A stretch of DNA of 64,000 nucleotides, taken from Paraglaciecola algarum (GTDB lineage Bacteria; Pseudomonadota; Gammaproteobacteria; Enterobacterales; Alteromonadaceae). The stretch lies in NCBI RefSeq assembly GCF_021532655.1, contig NZ_JAKGAS010000006.1, forward strand, positions 186,001-250,000, read 5' to 3'. A program made the translations under genes and the position numbers. Shown here piece by piece: positions 28,413-37,068 of the stretch. The notes under the pieces are model-generated. The model worked only from the letters and a program-made list of their open reading frames with translations, was not told where the DNA came from and did not search any database. How positions within the stretch are numbered: position 1 is the stretch's first letter; each line of letters opens with the position of its first letter.

Positions 28413-29747
28413 TTAAGCTTTTTTCCAGGCTCTAATTTTGTGACCTTTTAAAGCGTAAAATAGAATAAAGCCATAACAAGGTAACATCATCCAATAGGCA
28501 GACTGGCCGTCGAAATGTTCTGCTAAAAAGCCATACAGCATAGGAAGTACTGCCCCGCCCGATATCCCCATAATTAACAAGGCTGAACCACGAGCTGTTA
28601 AGGTATATAGTCCGTCTAATGCTAGCGGCCATATTGCTGGCCACACTAAGGCATTAGCAAAACCAAGGATTGCTATCAAAGTTACCGGATCAGGTAATAG
28701 GGCAATGCCCATCCATCCCCATAATACTGAAGATATTTGAGTGGATTGCGGATCAGAGAATACAATCACTACACTTAATATCAGCCCTAAAATAGCTGAA
28801 CCAGATAAAGCTTGTGCTTGGTTAACAAATTTTGGGATGATGACCAATCCCATAAGATAACCCAAAACCATAAAGGCCATAGTGTAAGACGTTAACGAGG
28901 TGGCATTTTCGACACCTAGTTGCGAGCCAAATAACCCTATGGTATCACCAGCAATTACCTCTGCACCCACATATAAAAATAGGGTGAATACACCTAAAAT
29001 CAATTGCGGATAGGCCATTAGACTGCCGGCTTGTTCATCTTCAGATCCTGGCTTTTCTAACACTAATTCTGGTAAAGAAGAAAAGTTAAGTAACACAGCT
29101 AGTACTAATAATGCACCAGTCATGTAGGCGTAAGGTAAAACCAATCCATCGGCTAGAGCTGAAATTTGTAACGCTTTATCAGCTTCTGAAAGGGCTGCGA
29201 TTGATTGGGCATTAACGCCAGCAAACTCACCCAACACTAAAGCGGTAAATACTATTGGTGCAAGGAATCCGGCAAATTTATTAAGCAATCCCATGATAGA
29301 AATACGCACCGCTGCGGTTTCTTGTGGACCAACTTTTACGATATAGGGATTAGAGGCTGTTTGCAGAATAGTTAGACCTGTACCCATCACAAACTGAGCA
29401 AACAAAAATACAGCAAACTCTTGGCTGTATGAAGCTGGGATAAATAATAAACAACCCAAGGCAATCATACCTAGCCCTAGACTCATGCCTTTTTTGTAAC
29501 CAGTTTTATCTAACACCCAGGACATAGGTAATGCCATAACTACGTAGGCAATATAAAAAGAGAATGCAACGAGTAGAGCTTGAGATTCAGTTAACTGACA
29601 AACGATCTGTAAAAAGGGGATCAATGCGCCGTTTAGCCAAGTAACAAAGCCAAATATAAAAAATAGCATACCTATGATTATCATAGGCACTACGGCACTT
29701 GGCTTAGCTTGGTCGTCAATATTGGAATTGGGGTTTAGTGTTTGCAT
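28413..29747 (-). CDS. nagP: N-acetylglucosamine permease NagP (MFS, FucP-type)
   Basis: A 444-residue, 12-helix major-facilitator transporter of the sugar:proton FucP/GluP family (COG0738). Evidence: MIIIGMLFFIFGFVTWLNGA followed by LIPFLQIVCQL at the N-terminus, the loop motif WVLDKTGYKKGMSLGLG and FVMGTGLTILQTASNPYIV, all typical of the family. NagP proteins of this kind carry GlcNAc across the inner membrane in Shewanella and Alteromonadales. Position right after nagA supports GlcNAc as substrate. It is the last nag gene before the hairpin and acs. Confidence 0.88.
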   Translation of the reverse strand: MQTLNPNSNIDDQAKPSAVVPMIIIGMLFFIFGFVTWLNGALIPFLQIVCQLTESQALLVAFSFYIAYVVMALPMSWVLDKTGYKKGMSLGLGMIALGCLLFIPASYSQEFAVFLFAQFVMGTGLTILQTASNPYIVKVGPQETAAVRISIMGLLNKFAGFLAPIVFTALVLGEFAGVNAQSIAALSEADKALQISALADGLVLPYAYMTGALLVLAVLLNFSSLPELVLEKPGSEDEQAGSLMAYPQLILGVFTLFLYVGAEVIAGDTIGLFGSQLGVENATSLTSYTMAFMVLGYLMGLVIIPKFVNQAQALSGSAILGLILSVVIVFSDPQSTQISSVLWGWMGIALLPDPVTLIAILGFANALVWPAIWPLALDGLYTLTARGSALLIMGISGGAVLPMLYGFLAEHFDGQSAYWMMLPCYGFILFYALKGHKIRAWKKA

Positions 29748-29803
29748 AACTCACCTTTTAGTTGGTCTTGTTGTTGGTTTGCATCTTGTAGGATCAAACT
29801 GTA

Positions 29804-30925
29804 TTAAAATACTTTTTGTCCAGAAATATAGGTTTGATTAACTTCAAATTGGTCATCTAACACTAACCAATCTGCATCAAAATTAGCCGCTAATTTACCT
29901 TTATTTTGTTGTTTACCAATAAAGTTGGCCGGGGTAGAGGAGGCCATATTAATGCCATCTTCAATAGTACAATGTAAATCTTGAATAGTGTTTCTGACTG
30001 CACTGGCCATATCTAATGCTGAACCTGCAAGTCTTCCACCTTCAATGGTCAACTTATTACCTTCTCGAGTAATGTCCATGCCGCTGAATTGTAATTTAAC
30101 TTGTTCACTGCCCACATGAGACATGGCATCTGTGACTAACATTATTTTGTTTGCTGTTTTACATTTTATAGCTAGTTGACAACTAGCCAGATCTACATGT
30201 TCATGATCGACGATTAACCCGCAATAAGTATTGTCATCTAATAATGCTGCGCCTACCATTCCAGCTGCTCGGCTTTGCAGCGGAGACATTGCATTGAATA
30301 AATGGGTGAACCCCTGAGCTCCAGCTTGAATAGCCAATTGGGTTTGTTCTACTGTGGCATTAGAATGGCCTAAACAGACTTTTACGCCAGCTTGTACGAG
30401 GTGTTTTATTACGTCACAAGATACATTTTCAGGAGCTAGAGTCACACAAACTACACCTAAATCTTTACGAGTAAATAAAGCTAATTCTTGATCACTTATT
30501 TGGCGTATATGTTGTTCTGGGTGAATGCCTTTTTTGGGTTGGCTCAAATGAGGTCCTTCAAAATGCACTCCCACAATACCATGCACTTTGCTTGTTATGG
30601 CTTGAGCAATAGCGTCGCCAGCATGCAGCATAGTGTTTAAATCATCTGTAATTAAGGTTGGTAACATGGCTGTGGTACCAAATTGTTGATGGGCTTTGCT
30701 CATTATTTGCAAGGCTTCGAGATTTGGTTGATTGTTAAATAATACGCCACCACCACCGTTAACTTGCACATCAATAAAACCAGGCGTGACTAAACCTAGC
30801 AATTGTTTGTCACTATCGGCTTTTGTTCCTGATGTGACAGCAATAATTTTGCCGTCTTCTACTGTCATAATTTGATTGGTTTGGATTGATTCACCATCAA
30901 ATAATTGTTGAGCAAAATAACGCAT
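29804..30925 (-). CDS. nagA: N-acetylglucosamine-6-phosphate deacetylase
   Basis: A 373-residue amidohydrolase that deacetylates GlcNAc-6-phosphate to glucosamine-6-phosphate and acetate. Metal- and substrate-binding motifs are visible: TPGFIDVQVNGGGGVLFNN, the metal Glu in GVHFEGPHLSQPKKG, His in VCLGHSNATVEQT and GFTHLFNAMSPL, and the catalytic Asp in MLVTDAMSHVG. Length is close to E. coli NagA (382). It lies between nagK and nagP in the locus, with gaps of 111 and 56 bp. Confidence 0.95.
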   Translation of the reverse strand: MRYFAQQLFDGESIQTNQIMTVEDGKIIAVTSGTKADSDKQLLGLVTPGFIDVQVNGGGGVLFNNQPNLEALQIMSKAHQQFGTTAMLPTLITDDLNTMLHAGDAIAQAITSKVHGIVGVHFEGPHLSQPKKGIHPEQHIRQISDQELALFTRKDLGVVCVTLAPENVSCDVIKHLVQAGVKVCLGHSNATVEQTQLAIQAGAQGFTHLFNAMSPLQSRAAGMVGAALLDDNTYCGLIVDHEHVDLASCQLAIKCKTANKIMLVTDAMSHVGSEQVKLQFSGMDITREGNKLTIEGGRLAGSALDMASAVRNTIQDLHCTIEDGINMASSTPANFIGKQQNKGKLAANFDADWLVLDDQFEVNQTYISGQKVF

Positions 30926-31036
30926 TAAATTTTCCTATTTACGCCTTAAAAGCGTTGGTTATATTTTTAAAATCTACAAGCTAATGTGTGTTTTTAGCTA
31001 TTTATTGAAGCTTGCATAATATTACATTCGCTATTA

Positions 31037-31921
31037 TCACTTAAATCTTAATTGAGATTTAGCAAAAAGAATCGCGCCTTGCTCTGGACTCCCAAGAGCC
31101 GGTTGGATCCGCTCTTGTAATTGGGGTTCTAAATAAGGGATCAGTGCTTGAGTGACGCCGCCAATAAAAGACAAACGTGATGGATTTAAGGCTAGTAATC
31201 TAGCACTTAATTTCTCAATGTAATGACATGCTTCTTTTACTAGGTTTAATGCATCAGTTTGTTTTTGTGTCGCTTGTGCAAATACTGTTGGCGCTAATGC
31301 CGCATAAAAAGAAGGTTTTGCATCTAAAGTCAAATTAACCAGTTGCAAGGCTGTTTGGCAATTGAGTTTGTCTAATACTGCTGATGCTAATTCATTTGGC
31401 TCTCTTAATTGATCTAATGTTTCTAAGCAACGACTAATGGCCTTTTTACCTAACCATGCACCACTTGCTTTATCTCCTACCACAAAACCATGACCACCCA
31501 ATTCCACATGTTGTTCTTGATTGATCACAACACCAGATGAACCCGTACCTATTATTATAATCGCACCATTATCACCTTGGTGCGCACCAAAACAGGCAAT
31601 ATGTAAATCAGTGGTGATATGAGAAGAAGCAAATGGCAAGGATTGTGCTGCAAATGCTATTTTAACTTCCGGGATGTTTATGCCGGCTAAACCAATACCT
31701 GCATGCAGTTGATCTAGCGTTAATCCTTTTATATTAGCGGCCTTTATTGCTTCTTCACTGGCTGAGAGTATTGAATTTATAGTACCAGGTAAATCTCGAA
31801 AAGCGTTAGCAGGCCCTGCAACACTTTCTGCCAAAAGGTTTCCATTGGCGTCTTCTAAGCGGGCTTTGCATTTAGTTCCACCGCCATCAATACCTAAGAA
31901 GTAGTTAGCTTGATTATTCAC
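31037..31921 (-). CDS. nagK: N-acetylglucosamine kinase, BadF/BadG type
   Basis: A 294-residue ASKHA-fold sugar kinase of the BadF/BadG/BcrA/BcrD superfamily, phosphorylating GlcNAc at the 6-position after import. The phosphate-1 motif is YFLGIDGGGTKCKARLED, phosphate-2 is AIIIIGTGSSGVVINQ and the adenosine region is LSFIGGVTQALIPYL. GHGFVVGDKASGAWLGKKA is typical of the GlcNAc kinase subgroup. The gene sits between the hexosaminidase and nagA. It replaces the PTS phosphorylation used in enterobacteria, consistent with the NagP permease route. Confidence 0.9.
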   Translation of the reverse strand: MNNQANYFLGIDGGGTKCKARLEDANGNLLAESVAGPANAFRDLPGTINSILSASEEAIKAANIKGLTLDQLHAGIGLAGINIPEVKIAFAAQSLPFASSHITTDLHIACFGAHQGDNGAIIIIGTGSSGVVINQEQHVELGGHGFVVGDKASGAWLGKKAISRCLETLDQLREPNELASAVLDKLNCQTALQLVNLTLDAKPSFYAALAPTVFAQATQKQTDALNLVKEACHYIEKLSARLLALNPSRLSFIGGVTQALIPYLEPQLQERIQPALGSPEQGAILFAKSQLRFK

Positions 31922-31989
31922 TAAGTGTTCCTTTTAAATGTTTTGTATTTAGCTTAGAGATACAAAAGTAGGGGATATTTAATATCATG

Positions 31990-34581
31990 TTATTTAAGTT
32001 CAATTACAGCGCTATATCGCGGTTTATCGGCGCTGTTAGTGTTAGTTAGTTTCGCTCGTATTTTTACTATTGGCTTGACCTTTATAGGTTGTATGTAGGT
32101 TTGCCATTGATTAGGTGTTTGTTGATACTCAAGTTGCACACCTTCTCCAAAAATATGATTCATGTGTAATTCAGCCTTTTTAATCTGAGCACCAGGTGGC
32201 GGTAACCTAAAGTTTTGGTTTTGAGTAATCAAATTAGGCAATTGTTTGTTAACTAAATTTTTTGAAAAAGCATACCAATTTGCATTAATTTTTCCGGTTA
32301 ATGCTTGAGTTGATAAGGCAACTGATTGCGTTTCCCAATCAGGTTTTACCCAGGCTTTTTCGGCAAAACTAATTAATCTTGGGTAATACATATATTCAGC
32401 CACACTGTCATGGCGAATAATTTCACTCCACAAATGAGTTTGTATGCCTTCGAAATGTATTGGGCTATTAGATGTTGATGGATCTGGCGTGTACTGATTC
32501 CCCATACGATCTACCCACAACTTAGCGTTATCTTGGGCATTGTCTGGCATAAACTGAAATACCTTGTAACTATCGGTGGCACGCGTCGCCCAGTAGTAAC
32601 CATGTTCATTTGGATCAACCGCATATGGAAAATCAAAATATAGGACGTCTGGGTAAGACAAAATGGTACGCCAGCCTTGCTGCTGGAATTTTTCAGCGGC
32701 TAAATGGCCTTGCCACATAAGTAAATCCCACACATTAACTTGCATTGGTTGATTAACGTCAGGCTGGAACTCACGCATTCCGTCACTCCAACCGCCAGCA
32801 ATAATGCCTTTGTCTTGAATAAGTTGTGCTACGCGTGTGATGAAGTAACCACCAAGTTGTTCTACATTTTCAATATCTTTATTTTGTGCGATAAATTCAT
32901 GGCAAACAGGGGAGTCATGCCAAGCACCAGCTGTTTCATCAGCACCTAAGTGATAACGGGTTAAAGGCACACCTGCGTCTTTATGCTGTTGAATTAGGTT
33001 GCTTAATACTTTATCAACAAAGGTATAAGTAGAGGATAAACAAGGGTTTAACGTATTGTCATTGTAATGCTGCACCGATGAATACTGACTTTTGTCATCA
33101 AAATCTGTTAACAAATATTGTTTGGCTTGCTCGTACCTTTCTTGTTTTACCAACCTTTGATAACGAGCTTCCATGGATTTTATTGACGAGCGAGAGTGTC
33201 CTGGCATATCTAAAGAGGGAATGATCTCTACATGGTGCGCTGCTGCATATTGTACCAACTCACGGTAATCTTGTTGGCTATAAAACCCATTATTAGGATT
33301 AGAGCGATTAGGCCCGCTTCCCAGTTGAGGCATAAGGCATTGTGTTTCAGTTGGATCAAAGCAACGAAATCCGCCAACTTGAGTTAATTCTGGTAAATCT
33401 TGTATGGCTAAACGCCAGCCTTCATCATCGGCTAAATGCAAATGTAATTTGTTTAATTTCCATTGAGCCATATTTTGAATTAGCTGTTTAACAAAATTCA
33501 CTGAACGGAAGTTTCTAGCCACATCTAAATGAACGCCGCGAAATTCATAACGGGGTGAATCATTAAATTGACCAACAGGTAGGGCATTGTTTTCTACAAG
33601 TTGTTTTAAAGACATTAAGGCGTAGAAAGCGCCTGTATAACTAGTTGATTTGATTTGAATGTTTTGGTTTGAAATGTGTAATTGATAAGCTTGTTTGGAT
33701 ATTTCTTGATTAGCTTCAGCTTCATTTGGCGTTTGATTCAACGACGTTACCAAATCAATGTTTAGATTTACTAAATCGGTATCTGCTTTTTGTGACTTTA
33801 TCTGAATACCAGTGTTTTTTAATAAAGCAAATGCACTAGAAAAATCAACTAAAGATTGTTCAGACACAGCTAAACCTGCACTAATATCTAAAGTATTGTC
33901 GGTCACTTGCTTATTCAATATTGATGGTATAACCAATTGTTGGTTAGTCGTTGAATTAAGCTCGGAAAATATCGTTTGATTACGTTCAAAGTTAAACTCA
34001 GCTGTTGCTAACACTGAATTATCTTCAATATTCCGTTTAAACTGTTCGGGTAGTGACATTTCACCTGCGTGAGGAATGATAGGTAACACCGAGTCCGCTA
34101 CGAGTTGTTCTTGGGTAGATTTTATAATGGCTGTTTGGTTGTCGTTGTTGTAAACAAAAAAGTAATTGGGTAATACATCTGACTTAGACACAGACCAAAA
34201 ACCAGCTTTAATTTTGATTTGATAATTTTTGCCAGCTTCAATTGATTTTTTACTACTTAATTTATGCAGATCACCATTAAGATGTTCGATCACAAATTCT
34301 TCGCTAGTCACCTCTTGAATGGGGGACAAATGAGAAAAGTAAATATGCCAACCCTGAGCTGGTAAGTCTGCAGCGAAGCGCAAGTTAAGTTGCGCTATAT
34401 AACAGTTACCTTCAGCCATCTCCGCATCGCAGTTTTTTGCTTGGGTATTACTTACTACTTGGTAGTTCACAGCCATTTTCTGCGCATTGTCTGTAATGTT
34501 TTGCGCTAAATTGATATCTGTTTTTTGTGAAAAACAGGCTGTTAGGCAAAATAGTAAGGAAAACATCAGTAAAACTTTCAT
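31990..34581 (-). CDS. Beta-N-acetylhexosaminidase (chitobiase type, GH20), lipoprotein
   Basis: An 863-residue GH20 enzyme that releases GlcNAc from chitooligosaccharide ends. The lipoprotein signal is MKVLLMFSLLFCLTAC with a good lipobox (LTAC). Residues about 30-190 form the chitobiase N-terminal carbohydrate-binding-like domain, about 200-345 the GH20b domain, and about 347-780 the TIM barrel (beginning YEFRGVHLDVARNFRSV). The catalytic Asp-Glu pair is in YHLGADETAGAW. WDLLMWQGH and LWSEIIRHDS follow, and a C-terminal Ig-like domain ends the protein. It is anchored in an envelope membrane, matching oligomer import by the locus TonB receptor. Confidence 0.93.
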   Translation of the reverse strand: MKVLLMFSLLFCLTACFSQKTDINLAQNITDNAQKMAVNYQVVSNTQAKNCDAEMAEGNCYIAQLNLRFAADLPAQGWHIYFSHLSPIQEVTSEEFVIEHLNGDLHKLSSKKSIEAGKNYQIKIKAGFWSVSKSDVLPNYFFVYNNDNQTAIIKSTQEQLVADSVLPIIPHAGEMSLPEQFKRNIEDNSVLATAEFNFERNQTIFSELNSTTNQQLVIPSILNKQVTDNTLDISAGLAVSEQSLVDFSSAFALLKNTGIQIKSQKADTDLVNLNIDLVTSLNQTPNEAEANQEISKQAYQLHISNQNIQIKSTSYTGAFYALMSLKQLVENNALPVGQFNDSPRYEFRGVHLDVARNFRSVNFVKQLIQNMAQWKLNKLHLHLADDEGWRLAIQDLPELTQVGGFRCFDPTETQCLMPQLGSGPNRSNPNNGFYSQQDYRELVQYAAAHHVEIIPSLDMPGHSRSSIKSMEARYQRLVKQERYEQAKQYLLTDFDDKSQYSSVQHYNDNTLNPCLSSTYTFVDKVLSNLIQQHKDAGVPLTRYHLGADETAGAWHDSPVCHEFIAQNKDIENVEQLGGYFITRVAQLIQDKGIIAGGWSDGMREFQPDVNQPMQVNVWDLLMWQGHLAAEKFQQQGWRTILSYPDVLYFDFPYAVDPNEHGYYWATRATDSYKVFQFMPDNAQDNAKLWVDRMGNQYTPDPSTSNSPIHFEGIQTHLWSEIIRHDSVAEYMYYPRLISFAEKAWVKPDWETQSVALSTQALTGKINANWYAFSKNLVNKQLPNLITQNQNFRLPPPGAQIKKAELHMNHIFGEGVQLEYQQTPNQWQTYIQPIKVKPIVKIRAKLTNTNSADKPRYSAVIELK

Positions 34582-34681
34582 TAGGTGTTTTTCTCCAAGA
34601 CCGAAGTCTCCTTGATTAGGCTCTCAGTAGTCAGCAAGATAGTGTTTGGGAGCATTACTTTCGGGCTTATAAAATTTGACA

Positions 34682-35488
34682 TTAGTAGTTGTGAAAATAA
34701 CCGTAATCTTCAATTAATTTGGTATTTTCGTTGTTAGCCCACTGGTAATAACTGTGATCGCTTAATTCGCTAGCTGCTTCTTTATCTAATAAAACAATGG
34801 CGTTTTCGTGCATTTGTAGTGCAGAGGCTGGACACATAGCCGAAACACCACCAGTGATCATATCTTTAACCGCATTTGCCTTATTCGCTCCCGTAGCCAT
34901 CAACAATACATAACGTGCATCCATAATAGTGGCGATACCCATAGTCATTGCCATGGTGGGTTGTTTTTCATCAGGCTTAAATAAACGGCTATTGTCCGTA
35001 ATGGTTTGTTGGGTGAGGGTTTTTATCCGTGTACGAGAGGATAAACTTGAGGTTGGTTCATTAAAGCCAATATGGCCATTGGCGCCTATACCTAAAATTT
35101 GTAGGTCAATCCCGCCATGTTGTTTGATTTTATCTTCGTATGCTAATCCTTGAGTTCTTGGATTTTGGCCTGGCGCACAAGTAGGTAAAAAAGTGTTATT
35201 TACATCAATATCTACATGATTAAACAAATTTTCCGCCATAAAACTGCGATAACTTTGTGGGTTTTCTGGGGCAATGTGGTGATATTCATCTAAATTAAAC
35301 GTGGTTACGTTTTTAAAACTAATTTGCTTTGTTTTATGCTGTTCAACTAATTGTTTATATAAACTAATAGGTGTGCTGCCAGTGGCTAAACCTAATACTG
35401 GATCAGGTTTTTTATTAATTAACTCTTTCACCCAAAGCGCTGCACTTTCTGCAACCTGTTGAGCATTATCATAAATTATAATTTGCAT
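34682..35488 (-). CDS. nagB: Glucosamine-6-phosphate deaminase
   Basis: A 268-residue type I NagB, converting glucosamine-6-phosphate to fructose-6-phosphate and ammonia. Motifs: VLGLATGSTPISLYKQL (phosphate binding), the catalytic Asp in TFNLDEYHHI, and LGIGANGHIGFNEPTSSL with the active-site His and Glu. The ATG is preceded by AAGGAAA. It lies 16 bp after the halogenase-like gene and 100 bp before the hexosaminidase. Confidence 0.96.
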   Translation of the reverse strand: MQIIIYDNAQQVAESAALWVKELINKKPDPVLGLATGSTPISLYKQLVEQHKTKQISFKNVTTFNLDEYHHIAPENPQSYRSFMAENLFNHVDIDVNNTFLPTCAPGQNPRTQGLAYEDKIKQHGGIDLQILGIGANGHIGFNEPTSSLSSRTRIKTLTQQTITDNSRLFKPDEKQPTMAMTMGIATIMDARYVLLMATGANKANAVKDMITGGVSAMCPASALQMHENAIVLLDKEAASELSDHSYYQWANNENTKLIEDYGYFHNY

Positions 35489-35504
35489 AAAATTTCCTTA
35501 GAAT

Positions 35505-36986
35505 TTAATTTTGTTTAGACGCCACTTGAATTGGGAAGTTGACAGCTATGTGTTGGCAACGCAACTTTGCATTGTGGTGCTTTTTAACTGCCAAACGAAG
35601 TGACCCTTTAGTTGGTGTATGGTAATAATTCATACCAGATAAAATGCAATACCATGATGTTTTTCCATACACTAGATTATCACTGATTGTTGCTAACGCT
35701 GTGTCGAATGAGCCTTGACTTTTCCAGCCGCTAACAATGGCCATCAGAGTGGATGACATATCTGTATTATTGCGGTTATCAATCCAATACTGACTATCAC
35801 TGCGGCTGTTTAACAAATAGTGAGCTTGCAAATAATCGCGGGTTCCGTCAATTAGTCGGTTTATTACTTGATTAAATTTTTGCTGATTATTAACTAAGTC
35901 ATGTGGTTTTTCGCAAAACTCAATAAAAGATTCACATGTTTGCTGCACTAAATTTAGCATGGGGGCTTCAAGTGGCTCTAAAAAGCCTTGGGATAAGCCC
36001 AAGGCTAAACAATTTTGTTTCCAATGTTGGCTTATTCGACCGGGTGACCATTTAATATGACGTGCTGGGGCGTCATATTCGTTTAGTTGTTCTCTTAATT
36101 CTTTTTCTGCGTCTTCACTAGACATGTATTTGCTACTGTAAACATAGCCATTACCGATACGGCTTGATAACGGAATAGACCACATCCAGCCATTTTTTAA
36201 ACCTTTTGATAAAGTATAGGTACCGAATTTTGAAGGCTCTTTATGATTAGTTCCAATAGCTACAGCACGATTATTCGGTATGTATTTTTGATAATCAATT
36301 AACTCTTCTTTTAAGGTTTGCTGGATTAATATTCCTTTGAGACCACTGCAATCTACGAACAAGTCGCCAGATATTTCGCCTTTTTGTTGTGTGATAATCG
36401 ACTCAATACCAAGTGTGTTTGTTTTTATATCAACCACTTGATCTTGAATTTGCTTTACACCAAGTTTTTTCGCATGTGATGCTAGAAATGAGCCTAACTT
36501 ATCAGCATCAAAGTGGTAGCCGTAATCTATACCTTGATATTGTAAATTGGTAGTTTTTGGACTTTTGTTTTGTTGTGCCAAATAGGCATTTATAAAATAA
36601 TCATCAGGTAGAGTAGGGATATCGAAACCTTCTCGACGATATTGACAATTGTTGAAAAAGTCTTTGACTAAGGGGCTGTCGATTTCACCATAAAATGGAT
36701 GAAAATAAGACTCTGCTTCATTTGTATTACACCAATTAGGGAAGGCAATTCCACATTTATATGTGGCGTCACATTTAGCCATCCATTGTTTTTCCGAAAT
36801 GTTTAGGGTCTGAAAAAATTGGCGTAAGAAAGGCGTAGAACCTTCACCTACCCCAATAGTTCCTATCTTGCTCGATTCAACCAAAGTTATACTGGCACCA
36901 TGTTTAGACCAGCGATTTGCCATCAAAGTGGCAGCCATCCAACCTGCGGTGCCTCCACCGACTATGACAATTTGCTTTGGTATCAT
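35505..36986 (-). CDS. Tryptophan-halogenase-family flavoprotein (copy A)
   Basis: A 493-residue FAD-dependent halogenase-like protein. The frame is open to a TTG at 37001, but the ATG at 36986 has GAGGA eight bases ahead, so I use it. The FAD motif is IVIVGGGTAGWMAATLMANR near the N-terminus, the flavin-site motif is GVGEGSTPFLRQFF, and the halogenase WxWxIP motif is present as WMWSIP. A lysine at the position of the catalytic Lys79 of PrnA is kept in ATYKCGIAF (about residue 77). Flavin halogenases near TonB receptors are known in Proteobacteria, often without a known substrate. It is placed between the receptor and nagB; its role in GlcNAc use is unclear. Confidence 0.88.
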   Translation of the reverse strand: MIPKQIVIVGGGTAGWMAATLMANRWSKHGASITLVESSKIGTIGVGEGSTPFLRQFFQTLNISEKQWMAKCDATYKCGIAFPNWCNTNEAESYFHPFYGEIDSPLVKDFFNNCQYRREGFDIPTLPDDYFINAYLAQQNKSPKTTNLQYQGIDYGYHFDADKLGSFLASHAKKLGVKQIQDQVVDIKTNTLGIESIITQQKGEISGDLFVDCSGLKGILIQQTLKEELIDYQKYIPNNRAVAIGTNHKEPSKFGTYTLSKGLKNGWMWSIPLSSRIGNGYVYSSKYMSSEDAEKELREQLNEYDAPARHIKWSPGRISQHWKQNCLALGLSQGFLEPLEAPMLNLVQQTCESFIEFCEKPHDLVNNQQKFNQVINRLIDGTRDYLQAHYLLNSRSDSQYWIDNRNNTDMSSTLMAIVSGWKSQGSFDTALATISDNLVYGKTSWYCILSGMNYYHTPTKGSLRLAVKKHHNAKLRCQHIAVNFPIQVASKQN

Positions 36987-37068
36987 CAAATAAGTCCTCA
37001 ATAAAAAAGCCGGAGCTTAATGGTTGTTAATCTAAGTTGATTAAATCCACTCCGGCAAACACACTCTA

